DNA from: Pseudomonadota bacterium | GTDB taxonomy: Bacteria; Bdellovibrionota; Oligoflexia; Oligoflexales; Oligoflexaceae | Length of the DNA: 35,916 nt | Reading direction: 5' to 3' | NCBI GenBank assembly: GCA_029556045.1 | Contig: JAKQGS010000346.1 | Coordinates: 1-35,916 of the forward strand | In this document: positions 14,995 through 21,870 of the stretch, one piece after another | Layout of the letters: each line of letters begins with the position of its first letter | Numbering within the stretch: the stretch's first letter is position 1 | Position numbers and translations under genes: made by a program | Notes under the pieces: generated by a model | What the model was told of the DNA's origin: nothing | Seen by the model: only the letters and a program-made list of their open reading frames with translations | The model's database searches: none

Positions 14995-17163
14995 CTAATC
15001 ACCAATCACCGGCTGCATCACACACCGGCAGTTCGGGTGCAGCGGCGGCCAGTACACATCGCCATAATCCATCACCAGCCGTTCCTGGCCCACATACATC
15101 TCGCTCCCGCCCTCAAACCACGCCTCGCCAATCGCAATCTGCTTCCCGTGCATCTCATTGCAAAACGGGCACAGACGTTCATCCAATGCCGCATACCACT
15201 CGATCTGCGTGATCCCGTTCTGCTTATACCCCTCCACCAGTCCTGCGTTCGAACTCCGGATCGTCTCGCTCCGCGCAATCATCTCCGCCCGCAGGTCAGA
15301 CCAGCCGCCATACACCGCCTTCAGCTCATCCATCAGCCGCACCGTGGACCAGCCCTCACCCTGTGCGGCCAAAATCAGCCGCTTCACATCTTCCATCGTC
15401 GTATCGCTGATCCGCTGCGCAAATGCAAACGAGTGGCTCCGGATAAAATCGGCCACCGCCGGGTTTTCAATATCCCAGTCGATCCCCACCGAGCCAATCC
15501 ATGCGCTCAGCTGCTCTTGCATCAGTCCCATCATCAGCGGTAAAAATTCCGTCTGCCATTTCTTCACCGATTCAACCGCCATGAAGGTCGCAATCGCCGT
15601 CAAAATCGCTTCAAAATCAATCGCCTTGATCGACTTGCCCTTCATCCCGTTGATCCGCCCCTCGATCTCGCGCTCTTCCTCCTCGAACAGCCTGGCCGCA
15701 GTCCGCTTGAACTGCCCCTCCCATTTCCTCGCCACCCGATCAAACGCCTTCCAAGCTGAAGCAGCATCAAGCTGCATCAGCGAAGTGCCAGCGTCAGGAG
15801 ACGCTGGCCAAACTGAAGAACCATCTGTTTTTTTTATTCCTCTCTCCTTTAGGGGAGAGGTTAGGAGAGGGGTCATCTTCCTACTCGCATCTCCCGCCCC
15901 ATCATCCACCGCCTCGCTCATCAGCGGCCGGTACAGCACATCGCCCACACCCATCGGCAGCGGGCCCAAACCCACCTCACGCCTCGCCTCATTAACCGTG
16001 ATCCATCCGCCAATCACCGCCTGGTTTGCCCTGGCAAATCGGTTCGTGCGGTCATCCTGCAGCGCCACCACGTTGCTGTAATCCGCCACGATGATCACGT
16101 CTTCATCCATCTCATCCGATAATGCCCGGGTCAGCGCTTCGGCCAGCTTCGTCGTTGTCGGGATGATGTTGTCCTCCCACAGTGCCCGCCTGGCCAGCGC
16201 ATAGTTTGAATATGTGGCCGCATCCAACCCGGCCTTCACGCCAATCAGCACCGGCGGTACCTTGAAAGCTGCACAGATCCTTGTCTCAGAAATCGCCCGT
16301 AGGTCCGGAAATACCATCTGGTCCAGGTTCAATCCCGTCTGCTGGTACTCCGCATCCGCATCCAGCACCATCACCTTGTGCCAGTTAGCCTCACCAGAAT
16401 ACTGCTCTCCGATCCGGCTCTGGATCCGCCTCACCTCGCCATCATCCAAAATATTCTTCGATTTAATAATGCCAGATGGCACCGCGCCGTTTTTGAAAAA
16501 CTGCTTGATAAACGTGGTCTGATTATTGTCATTATCCGCATCAGCGGCCGCAGCCATCAATGGCGGATGCCCTCTTCCCATCCCGCCGTGCGGATCATTC
16601 GGGTTCGGGTACTTGATGTGGATCACGTCCTCCGGCAAAAAATACAGCTTTTCGCCCGTCTGCGTGATATAGGCATAACCCAAGAGAGCGTTTGCCTCAA
16701 AGATCGACTTTTTCCCGTCCACCACGGCCGACATCAAATCCGGCCTCGGCAGCCACATCGCTTTTGTATTAACACCTTCTCGTTCTCGGATGATGTACGC
16801 GTTCCCGTCCAGGTTCAAATACGTGATCAGCGTCTCCAAAAAGTCATAATGGCTCTGCCATGGGTTCGGAAAGTCCAGCAGGTCCTGGATCGGGTTATCT
16901 TCCTGGATTTCCGTCTGCCCCTGCCCCAGCCGCTTATGCACCTGCAGCCGTGCGCTCGGTGCCGTCCTCGCGATCTCACGCACCGCCGAATACACCACCG
17001 CGTTGCGTTTATAACCCTCTTCGCAATACGTGTTGAAGTCCACCAAACGGGTCACTTCCACCCCGTTTGAGCTGATCGATGTGATCGCATACTTGCGCGG
17101 GCTGATCGTCTTGACCCATCGCGTCACCGTCTCCAAAAAAGTGCTGCGCTTCTGTCGTGCCAT
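14995..17163 (-). CDS. Portal protein fused to Mu F/SPP1 gp7-like head domain
   Basis: A 722-aa fusion. Residues 1-420 are an HK97-type portal: YEEGYKRNAVVYSAVREIAR-like start, DLLDFPNPWQSHYDFLETLI, then FKVPPVLIGVKAGLDAATYS and REVGLGPLPMGVGD. Residues 470-722 are a Mu F-type minor head domain with RSETIRSSNAGLVEGY, ALDERLCPFCNEMHG and PPLHPNCRC, the Cys/His pattern of that family. The linker at about residues 428-470 is made of two interspersed repeats read in frame (TTTAGGGG type at 15839-15873, CAGCG type at 15756-15812). The portal ring is the packaging motor's seat; Mu F proteins are minor head proteins that may be ejected with DNA. It starts in a 1-nt overlap with the terminase stop. 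Confidence 0.9.
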   Translation of the reverse strand: MARQKRSTFLETVTRWVKTISPRKYAITSISSNGVEVTRLVDFNTYCEEGYKRNAVVYSAVREIARTAPSARLQVHKRLGQGQTEIQEDNPIQDLLDFPNPWQSHYDFLETLITYLNLDGNAYIIREREGVNTKAMWLPRPDLMSAVVDGKKSIFEANALLGYAYITQTGEKLYFLPEDVIHIKYPNPNDPHGGMGRGHPPLMAAAADADNDNNQTTFIKQFFKNGAVPSGIIKSKNILDDGEVRRIQSRIGEQYSGEANWHKVMVLDADAEYQQTGLNLDQMVFPDLRAISETRICAAFKVPPVLIGVKAGLDAATYSNYALARRALWEDNIIPTTTKLAEALTRALSDEMDEDVIIVADYSNVVALQDDRTNRFARANQAVIGGWITVNEARREVGLGPLPMGVGDVLYRPLMSEAVDDGAGDASRKMTPLLTSPLKERGIKKTDGSSVWPASPDAGTSLMQLDAASAWKAFDRVARKWEGQFKRTAARLFEEEEREIEGRINGMKGKSIKAIDFEAILTAIATFMAVESVKKWQTEFLPLMMGLMQEQLSAWIGSVGIDWDIENPAVADFIRSHSFAFAQRISDTTMEDVKRLILAAQGEGWSTVRLMDELKAVYGGWSDLRAEMIARSETIRSSNAGLVEGYKQNGITQIEWYAALDERLCPFCNEMHGKQIAIGEAWFEGGSEMYVGQERLVMDYGDVYWPPLHPNCRCVMQPVIGD
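15756..15812. repeat. CAGCG/GCGCTGG-type interspersed repeat in frame in the portal fusion
   Basis: GAAGCAGCATCAAGCTGCAT and GCCAGCGTCAGGAGACGCTGG palindromic blocks, a diverged copy of the 8270 and 18881 repeats. It codes part of the portal/Mu F linker (PASPDAGTSLMQLDAAS). Confidence 0.75.
15839..15873. repeat. TTTAGGGG-type palindrome in frame in the portal fusion
   Basis: CTCTCTCCTTTAGGGGAGAG followed by GTTAGGAGAGGGG. It is translated as TPLLTSPLKERGI in the linker between portal and Mu F domains. Confidence 0.8.
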
Positions 17164-18857
17164 TAAAATACGCCGCTCCTTCCGCCTCGGGCCAGTTTGT
17201 TATATGCACCCGCAGCCGCATCCACCTGGTCGTCGTGCACGCCCTTCGGGAACATCATCAGCTCTTCCATAAATTTTTGATTCCATTCCGCACGCACCAG
17301 GTGCACCAGACCGGCCTCGCAGGCTGTCGAAAGCGCCATCGCACGCACGTCTTTACTCTTATTGCCCACTGGGTCAGCGATAATCCCACGGCCCTGCATC
17401 TCTTTCACCGTGTTGGCTGCCGCTTCCTTACCGGCTGCCCCGGGCTCCACCTCCTGGTAAGTCTTCACCACCGGCCCTTCCCGTTCCCCATCAGCATCGA
17501 TCATCTTGGCCATCGTTTGGTTGCGCACATAAAAACTCAGCTGCTCCCGCTTCACATGCTCGATGTAAAAATGCTTATCATTCGTCATCGCCATCAACAC
17601 GCCAGCTGAATAGTCGCCGCCCCCCTCCGTCCCGGCCTTATCCCAGTACCGCACTCGGGCGATCACCTTGCCTGGGATCCGGTCAACAACGTCCACCCAC
17701 TCCGGCTTGAACATCGCCCCCTCACGCTGGATCGGGCTCTGCTGATACAGCGAAATCCAATCATGCGCACCCACATTCGTCTGGATCCGCAGTAAATCCT
17801 CCTCAGAATACTTCTCCGGCCATAACGCCTCGCCCGGCTTCCGTCCCAACGGATCCTCTTTTTGCACCCACACCCCGTTCAACAGCATATCCCTGAAATG
17901 CACCGGCCAGGGATCTTCTTCTTCTGTCATTGCGAGCGAAGCGAAGCAATCTCCCCTGTCACCCGTCGCCTGTGCCCGTGAGGGTATCGGTTCCCCGTCC
18001 CCCTGCCGAAGCTGGGCGGGCTCAACCCGCTCCAGCGAAGTGCCAGGGCTTGTCCCCGAAGCCTGCGGAGCGGGATCATGAGAACCTGGCCATATCGCCG
18101 GTAAATTCACCACCTGCCACTGATCCGCCATCGGGTCGCTCGCCATCTGCTGCAGCAACCGACCGGCCAAATCATCCGGATGCCAGCGGGTCATAATCAG
18201 CACCACCGCGCCGCCATCCTCCAAACGGGTATAAGCCGTAGAAGTCCACCAGTCCCATACGCGGTCACGCTGGGCCCGGCTCTCTGCCTCTTCACGTCCG
18301 CGCAAGGGGTCATCCACCACCATCAAATGCGCACCCGTACCCGTGATCCCGCCGCCCACACCGGCCGCCACCACACCGCCTCTGTGCGGGTTCGCCAGGT
18401 CCCACGCCGTCACCGACCGGCTGTCAGAAGACAGGTCCACCGGCGCATCCACCGATGATTTCATCCCAAACACAGCCCCATAGCGTGGGTCCATCACCAA
18501 ATCACGTGCGCCGCGGCTGTTCGCATTCGCCCGGTCGCCGTTATACGAAGTCAAAATGATCCGGGTATCCGGCATCAGTCCCAATAACCATGCTGGGAAC
18601 TGCCGTGAGCACTGCTCCGTCTTTCCGTGCCGGGGCGGCATTGTGATCATCAATCGGCCGATGCCCTCCTTCCCTCGGCTGCGGATATAATCAGCCACTT
18701 GCTCCAGGTACAGCCCCACCAGCCGGTGATGCCGGTACCCGTGATACCATGGGCTCACATACTCCGAAAAATCCACCAGGTGCCGCCTGGCCAGCGTCCG
18801 CTTTGCCAGCTCAGCCTGAGCAATAGCAGGATCTATGACCTGTAATAACTCAGCCAC
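17163..18857 (-). CDS. terL: Terminase large subunit (ATPase-nuclease)
   Basis: A 564-aa DNA packaging motor. The Walker A variant PPRHGKTE is at residues 74-81, Walker B HLMVVDD at 177-183, and coupling motif MTRWHPDDL at 222-230. The nuclease half has RYWDKAG (Asp ~406), an acidic TYQEVEPGAAGKE segment (~470) and HDDQVDA (541-547). Residues ~259-333 are an insertion between NLPAIWPG and EDPLGRKPGEALWPE that contains two interspersed repeats in frame, including CFASLAMT. The GTG at 18857 is chosen (AAGG upstream); an ATG at 18962 would add 35 residues translated from a repeat. It ends in a TAATG junction with the portal gene. Confidence 0.93.
   Translation of the reverse strand: MAELLQVIDPAIAQAELAKRTLARRHLVDFSEYVSPWYHGYRHHRLVGLYLEQVADYIRSRGKEGIGRLMITMPPRHGKTEQCSRQFPAWLLGLMPDTRIILTSYNGDRANANSRGARDLVMDPRYGAVFGMKSSVDAPVDLSSDSRSVTAWDLANPHRGGVVAAGVGGGITGTGAHLMVVDDPLRGREEAESRAQRDRVWDWWTSTAYTRLEDGGAVVLIMTRWHPDDLAGRLLQQMASDPMADQWQVVNLPAIWPGSHDPAPQASGTSPGTSLERVEPAQLRQGDGEPIPSRAQATGDRGDCFASLAMTEEEDPWPVHFRDMLLNGVWVQKEDPLGRKPGEALWPEKYSEEDLLRIQTNVGAHDWISLYQQSPIQREGAMFKPEWVDVVDRIPGKVIARVRYWDKAGTEGGGDYSAGVLMAMTNDKHFYIEHVKREQLSFYVRNQTMAKMIDADGEREGPVVKTYQEVEPGAAGKEAAANTVKEMQGRGIIADPVGNKSKDVRAMALSTACEAGLVHLVRAEWNQKFMEELMMFPKGVHDDQVDAAAGAYNKLARGGRSGVF
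17928..17955. repeat. CATTGCGAGCGAAGCGAAGC repeat in frame in terL
   Basis: Matches the 6250-6281 copy over about 27 bases. It is read on the minus strand as GDCFASLAMT within the terminase insertion. Confidence 0.85.
18007..18052. repeat. CTGGGCGGGCTCAACCCGC-type repeat in frame in terL
   Basis: GCTGGGCGGGCTCAACCCGC then TCCAGCGAAGTGCCAGGGC, a copy of the 8270 repeat with a replaced second palindrome. It codes for SLERVEPAQLRQG in the terminase insertion. Confidence 0.8.
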
Positions 18858-18880
18858 GATTACCGCCTTGTAAATCAGAC

Positions 18881-18944
18881 TCAAGCTGGGCGGCCTCAAG
18901 CCGCACCAGCACAGTGCCAAGCACCATAAGGCGCTGGCCCGCCT
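18881..18944. repeat. CTGGGCGGCCTCAAGCCGC-type interspersed repeat
   Basis: Full copy of the 8270-type double palindrome, in the gap between the small-terminase candidate and the terL start. It keeps the terL frame open upstream of the true start. Confidence 0.8.
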
Positions 18945-18976
18945 GGGCCACCTGTGGATCAATTGCCGTCAACATC

Positions 18977-19732
18977 TCAGGCATCCTCTTGCCCGTCCTC
19001 CGTCTCAAGCCGAGAACCATCAAGGTTCAAAGTCCCCTTTTCGGGGATCGGCGCAGTGCCGACATCAGGAGATGTCGGCCCACTATCAGCTTTCAGCTTT
19101 GAGCTTTCAGCTTCCTTATCCTTCAACCGCTCCGTCAACCTGCGCAGCTCTTCGTCACTCAGCTCGCTCAAATCATCATCCGAGACCTTCTTCATCCCCA
19201 TGTCCACCTGCGAACGGGGCACATAATCCCCGATCATCTCAAAAAACAGCTTCCGGTCTGCATGCCCCTTATAATCCGGATCGCTCGCCACAGCAATCAA
19301 CGCCTCGATCACATCTCGCCGATGCTCATACAGCGGCTCCGTTTGCATCACCGAGATGATCTCATCGATCGCCGGGTTCTTCTTCCGCCAGGTATAAATC
19401 ACCCGCGGCGACTTCAATCCCAACACCTCCGTGGCCAGCTCCGCCACGGTTCCAGGCCACCTGGACCCCCTCGGGCTGGCTTCCCACGCAATATACGCCG
19501 CCACCCGCCACGAAAAGCCCAGCTCCTTCAGCCGCAAATAGTCAGAAAACCAAGCATTATTGTCACTGCGAGCTTGCGAAGCAGTCTCCTGCCCAGCCTC
19601 CAGCGCCTGCATCGCCGCCATACTCATCCGCATCACCTCATCGCGGCTTAAACCCGCCTCTTCCTCCGGCTCGGGCAGGTCTAACCCCAGCGCCAGCTGC
19701 TCCAAATCCTTTGGATCATTTTTCCTGATCAC
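18977..19732 (-). CDS. Terminase small subunit candidate (HTH protein)
   Basis: A 251-aa protein directly upstream of terL. Residues 65-115 (LKELGFSWRVAAYIAWEASP, VAELATEVLGLKSPRVIYTW) suggest a helix-turn-helix of the phage small-terminase kind, followed by VIEALIAVASDPDYKGHADR and KLFFEMIGDYVPRSQ, also family-like. It would recognise the packaging site. The QETASQARSDNNA segment near residue 50 and the C-terminal SSKLKADSGPTSPDVGTAP are interspersed repeats read in frame. The start is a GTG overlapping the upstream gene by 17 nt with only a weak SD. The assignment rests on position and general pattern. Confidence 0.65.
   Translation of the reverse strand: MIRKNDPKDLEQLALGLDLPEPEEEAGLSRDEVMRMSMAAMQALEAGQETASQARSDNNAWFSDYLRLKELGFSWRVAAYIAWEASPRGSRWPGTVAELATEVLGLKSPRVIYTWRKKNPAIDEIISVMQTEPLYEHRRDVIEALIAVASDPDYKGHADRKLFFEMIGDYVPRSQVDMGMKKVSDDDLSELSDEELRRLTERLKDKEAESSKLKADSGPTSPDVGTAPIPEKGTLNLDGSRLETEDGQEDA
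19045..19113. repeat. Two interspersed repeats forming the C-terminus of the small-terminase candidate
   Basis: CGCAGTGCCGACATCAGGAG followed by ATGTCGGCCC (CAGCG-type palindrome), then a CTATCAGCTTTCAGCTTTGA simple repeat. Both are open in the reading frame of the overlying gene. Confidence 0.7.
19559..19592. repeat. Diverged CATTGCGAG repeat in frame in the small-terminase candidate
   Basis: TTGTCACTGCGAGCTTGCGA then AGCAGTCTCCTGCC, read on the minus strand as GQETASQARSDNN. It differs from other copies at several positions, so it is an older or separate insertion. Confidence 0.65.
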
Positions 19733-20162
19733 GGTCTTTAACCAGTTCCTCTAATCGCCGCTCCAGCTCGCTCACCCGCACCTTCAGCTCGGTGTTTTCA
19801 CTCTCCAGTGCCTCGATCTCGCGGTCTTTTTCCGCCAGCTCCCTGCGCAGATTTCGGATTTCGTCTTGCATAGTGTTCGCCTCTATGTTCTTCTGCGTGA
19901 GCTCCCTCTCCAGGCGGTCGATCTTCCCCTCCAACCGGCCGATTTCACATACCAGGCCGCCATTCTCACGCTTCAATTCACCAAATTGTTTCCGAAGATC
20001 ATCCATCTGCTCGTTGGATTGCTCCACCAGCTGGCCTGCCGTCTCCGCAAAAATCTTTGAGACCTCCGCATTGTATTTCTGGCGGTTCGCCCACGCGTTA
20101 AACGCCGCAGTCAGCAAACTGCCGGTCAACAACATCCCCACCAATTGCAGCCAGACTGGCAT
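19716..20162 (-). CDS. Membrane-anchored coiled-coil protein, unknown
   Basis: A 148-aa protein with an N-terminal hydrophobic anchor (residues 3-22, WLQLVGMLLTGSLLTAAF) followed by about 115 residues of uninterrupted heptad-like coiled coil (GRLEGKIDRLERELTQKN and so on to the end). It lies between the holin-like gene and the small-terminase candidate. The architecture is compatible with a Rz-type inner spanin or a holin partner, but no lipoprotein partner is seen and the function is unproven. No SD precedes the ATG; it begins 4 nt after the holin-like stop, so translation is probably coupled. Confidence 0.7.
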   Translation of the reverse strand: MPVWLQLVGMLLTGSLLTAAFNAWANRQKYNAEVSKIFAETAGQLVEQSNEQMDDLRKQFGELKRENGGLVCEIGRLEGKIDRLERELTQKNIEANTMQDEIRNLRRELAEKDREIEALESENTELKVRVSELERRLEELVKDRDQEK

Positions 20163-20165
20163 CGC

Positions 20166-20519
20166 TTAGAACGGGCCGTCAGAGTGTGACTTGCCGATCA
20201 CTGGAACCTTGCCGCCTGAAAACACGACATGTGTGCCTTTGGAAACCCAATTCTGTATAATAAAGGCAAAAATCAAGCTCAAAATCTCAGCGATCTGCGC
20301 CAGGGTAGCATCCAAACCGGCCACCTCGAACTCCGGCGCCACGATCCCGGCCACAAACAGCCCGATCAATCCCGCCAGGTTGAGGCCGGATGCCCAGACC
20401 CCCGCCTGGCCGTCCTTCACCACGCCCAACGTCTTCAGCACATTGATCACCACCGCGATCAAAGCCGCAAACCCGCCCAGCGCCATCAACTGTTCAACAA
20501 AACCCAATAACCCTTCCAT
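20166..20519 (-). CDS. Holin-like membrane protein
   Basis: A 117-aa protein with three hydrophobic stretches: residues 13-34 (GGFAALIAVVINVLKTLGVV), 44-62 (GLNLAGLIGLFVAGIVA) and 75-95 (AQIAEILSLIFAFIIQNWV). A short polar tail follows (GGKVPVIGKSHSDGPF). Size and topology match phage holins that permeabilise the inner membrane for the endolysin. The ATG at 20519 with AAAGGAAAAG upstream is preferred over the longer frame, which reads through the ACCTGAT tandem repeat. It is the first gene of the long late operon, distant from the lysin gene. Confidence 0.7.
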   Translation of the reverse strand: MEGLLGFVEQLMALGGFAALIAVVINVLKTLGVVKDGQAGVWASGLNLAGLIGLFVAGIVAPEFEVAGLDATLAQIAEILSLIFAFIIQNWVSKGTHVVFSGGKVPVIGKSHSDGPF

Positions 20520-20539
20520 GTTTCTTTTCCTTTCCCAAT

Positions 20540-20567
20540 ACCTGATACCTGATACCTGATACCTGAT
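20540..20567. repeat. Four tandem copies of ACCTGAT
   Basis: Four perfect 7-bp units immediately upstream of the holin-like gene's ribosome-binding site. They lie in the untranslated leader of the late operon. Slippage here could alter leader length. A related but diverged ACCTG/TACC string is at 10920-10935. Confidence 0.9.
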
Positions 20568-20579
20568 ATCTATCCTTAT

Positions 20580-20690
20580 ACAAAAACCCACTGCCACCGG
20601 GGCGTCGGGGGGACCGTAGAGGGCAAACCACCGCCGGTGACAGGGCGCTCATCTCCTGTCGTGGTCCGAACTGCATCGGACCTGCAACTA
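20580..20690 (-). ncRNA. Structured 5' leader of the late operon
   Basis: Between the P1 promoter and the holin-like gene lies ~170 nt without a gene. On the minus strand it starts with a hairpin GGTCCGA-TGCAGT-TCGGACC (about 20664-20683), then GACAGG/CCTGTC (about 20637-20660), then CACCGGC pairing with GCCCCGGTG further on. Several compact stems in a row just after a phage late promoter suggest a cis-acting leader, for example an antitermination site of the put type or an attenuator. No U-run terminator is seen inside it. Confidence 0.45.
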
Positions 20691-20691
20691 T

Positions 20692-20720
20692 AGTTTAAAA
20701 CATCCCCACACCCGCGTCAA
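20692..20720 (-). promoter_or_regulatory. Late promoter P1 (minus strand)
   Basis: -35 TTGACG (20715-20720), 17-bp spacer, -10 TAAACT (20692-20697). Transcription would start near 20685 and run into the holin, packaging, head and tail genes. Its upstream 42-bp element is duplicated at P2. Confidence 0.6.
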
Positions 20721-20757
20721 TCGACAGCCCATTCGAACCAGCCACCCCCTACCAGCT
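20716..20757 (-). repeat. Duplicated promoter-upstream element, copy at P1
   Basis: 42 bp matching 21829-21870 with four mismatches (GTCAATCGACAGCC...CAGCT on the plus strand). The repeat includes part of the -35 region and about 36 bp upstream of it, where an activator would bind. Both copies have the same orientation and the same spacing to a -10 box. Confidence 0.85.
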
Positions 20758-20767
20758 GATACACCCA

Positions 20768-20807
20768 CAAGACCCCCGATCGCTCGGGGGCCTTGTGAGT
20801 AATCGCT
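20768..20807. terminator. GC-rich hairpin (ACAAGACCCCCGA/TCGGGGGCCTTGT)
   Basis: A ~14-bp stem with a 4-nt loop. On the plus strand a T-run (CGCTTTTTTT) follows eight bases later; on the minus strand it follows the RHH gene stop and separates it from P1. A near-identical stem is at 21713-21743. Confidence 0.65.
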
Positions 20808-20823
20808 TTTTTTGCTTTCTCGC

Positions 20824-21180
20824 TCATTCAATGTACGAATTAACCAACACCTCCAGTTCACCCATAAACTCGTTAGATTCAACACCATCAGGATATTTCT
20901 CTAACAACGGCTCAATTTCGCGGATCAGGCTTTCCAGCTGATCATCTGTTAAATCGCCCATCTCCTCAAAATCGCCAACCTGAAGATCAAAAAACTTTTG
21001 CTCTAACCATCGCCTGCGATTGTGTGCCATTTGCGTATCTCCTTTTAGTTGATTTGCTAACACCGCCAGTGCCATCTCCACTGCAGCGGTTTTTGTGATG
21101 CCAGTTGCCTGGGTGATGATCTCTAAGCTCTCCAACGCTTGCTCGCTGATCCTGTATGCTACCGAAGTTTTTTTTGTCAT
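20824..21180 (-). CDS. Ribbon-helix-helix transcription regulator
   Basis: A 118-aa protein. Residues 1-45 (TKKTSVAYRISEQALESLEI, ITQATGITKTAAVEMALAVL) match a ribbon-helix-helix DNA-binding domain: one beta strand (TSVAYRI) and two helices, with TKTAAVEMAL as the second. The C-terminal half is acidic (GDFEEMGDLTDDQLESLIRE) and probably mediates partner binding. The ATG at 21180 follows the upstream gene's stop by 1 nt, so the two are coupled. It likely binds the GTATAG palindromes in its own promoter P3 (inference). Confidence 0.75.
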   Translation of the reverse strand: MTKKTSVAYRISEQALESLEIITQATGITKTAAVEMALAVLANQLKGDTQMAHNRRRWLEQKFFDLQVGDFEEMGDLTDDQLESLIREIEPLLEKYPDGVESNEFMGELEVLVNSYIE

Positions 21181-21181
21181 C

Positions 21182-21589
21182 TTAGTAGGCCCCATCGTAT
21201 CGCATTAGGTTGAGGCTGCCAGCTTCTCCAGCCTTGATCATATCGATCAACCTGCTGGCTTCGCCCTTGGTTAATTTTTCCTCAACGTCATAACCCAGAC
21301 TGCGAATATAGCCATACTGTCGGCTGGTGGCTGGCTCGTCACGCCAGTGAGTCTGTGTTGTGGTTGGAGGTTGAATCACTTCGTTGATAATGTGCCCATG
21401 CTTTGTGTCATATGCCAGGGCTGCAGCATACTGCTCTGAGGGCAAAGTAACCTCTTTTGCATTAATGATTTTGTTGATATCGCGATTATCAAAATACTTG
21501 CCATATCCGTCCTCGAGCGTATTGAGCGATCTTACACTGGCGGTCCTATAAAAATCGTTGGTGTCTCGGTTTTTCACTATGATGTTCAT
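21182..21589 (-). CDS. Unknown protein with C-terminal 'SRQ...YIRSLG' domain
   Basis: A 135-aa protein, first gene after promoter P3, with GAGGAG five bases before its ATG. Its C-terminal 50 residues (ATSRQYGYIRSLGYDVEEKL, then TKGEASRLIDMIKAGEAG) form a small helical domain that I have seen in phage and plasmid proteins of unknown role. The N-terminal part (MNIIVKNRDTNDFYRTASV) is beta-rich. Coupled to the RHH regulator downstream; it may be a co-regulator. Confidence 0.7.
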   Translation of the reverse strand: MNIIVKNRDTNDFYRTASVRSLNTLEDGYGKYFDNRDINKIINAKEVTLPSEQYAAALAYDTKHGHIINEVIQPPTTTQTHWRDEPATSRQYGYIRSLGYDVEEKLTKGEASRLIDMIKAGEAGSLNLMRYDGAY

Positions 21590-21613
21590 GTTTTCTCCTC
21601 ATCTATATGCTCA

Positions 21614-21641
21614 CTATACATAGTATAGCAAATTACTATAC
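21614..21641. promoter_or_regulatory. Operator array of GTATAG/CTATAC half-sites in P3
   Basis: CTATAC-ATA-GTATAG (21614-21628) overlaps GTATAG-CAAATTA-CTATAC (21623-21641). They cover the -10, the spacer and the start region of P3, so a bound repressor would block the promoter. The RHH protein encoded downstream is the obvious candidate. Confidence 0.75.
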
Positions 21642-21650
21642 GCTTGTCAA
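21622..21650 (-). promoter_or_regulatory. Promoter P3 (strong sigma70-like)
   Basis: -35 TTGACA (21645-21650), 17-bp spacer, -10 TATACT (21622-21627): nearly consensus. It drives the two-gene RHH unit. The palindromic half-sites lie inside it. Confidence 0.85.
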
Positions 21651-21712
21651 TACCATTTTTCGATTATAGGGAAACTCTAATGTTATGTTCTATAATATGT
21701 TCTATTCTTAAC

Positions 21713-21743
21713 CCACAAGACCCCCGATCACTCGGGGGCCTTG
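21713..21743. terminator. GC-rich hairpin, second copy
   Basis: ACAAGACCCCCGA-TCAC-TCGGGGGCCTTG stem, matching the 20768 hairpin. On the minus strand it ends the short region transcribed from P2; TCTTGTGGGTT follows without a long U-run. Confidence 0.55.
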
Positions 21744-21800
21744 CGTCCAAAAGAGTAAAAGGAGTCTCGAAGGAGGAAAACCACGTGTCGTGCCTGACAA
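21713..21800 (-). ncRNA. Possible short RNA from P2 with CCTCCTT (anti-SD) segment
   Basis: P2 would transcribe about 90 nt before the GC-rich hairpin. The RNA has no ORF but contains GTTTTCCTCCTTCG and CTCCTTTT, complementary to Shine-Dalgarno sequences; GTTTTCCTCC can pair with the GGAGGAAAAC before the gene at 25874-26062. Speculative: P2's -10 is weak and read-through into the P3 genes is also possible. Confidence 0.3.
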
Positions 21801-21804
21801 TCTA

Positions 21805-21833
21805 AACTTACATCACCCCAGTCTCCCTGTCAA
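21805..21833 (-). promoter_or_regulatory. Promoter P2 (minus strand)
   Basis: -35 TTGACA (21828-21833), 17-bp spacer, weak -10 TAAGTT (21805-21810). It has the same geometry and the same 42-bp upstream element as P1, so it likely needs the same activator. Confidence 0.5.
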
Positions 21834-21870
21834 TCGACAGCCTATTCGAGCCAGCCACCACCTATCAGCT
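21829..21870 (-). repeat. Duplicated promoter-upstream element, copy at P2
   Basis: 38 of 42 bases identical to 20716-20757. It runs up to the stop codon of the gene ending at 21869. Confidence 0.85.

Noticed and set aside
18858..18962. 35-residue N-terminal extension of the large terminase
   Set aside because: The extension translates the 18881-18944 repeat; the GTG at 18857 has a ribosome-binding site and gives a normal terminase start.
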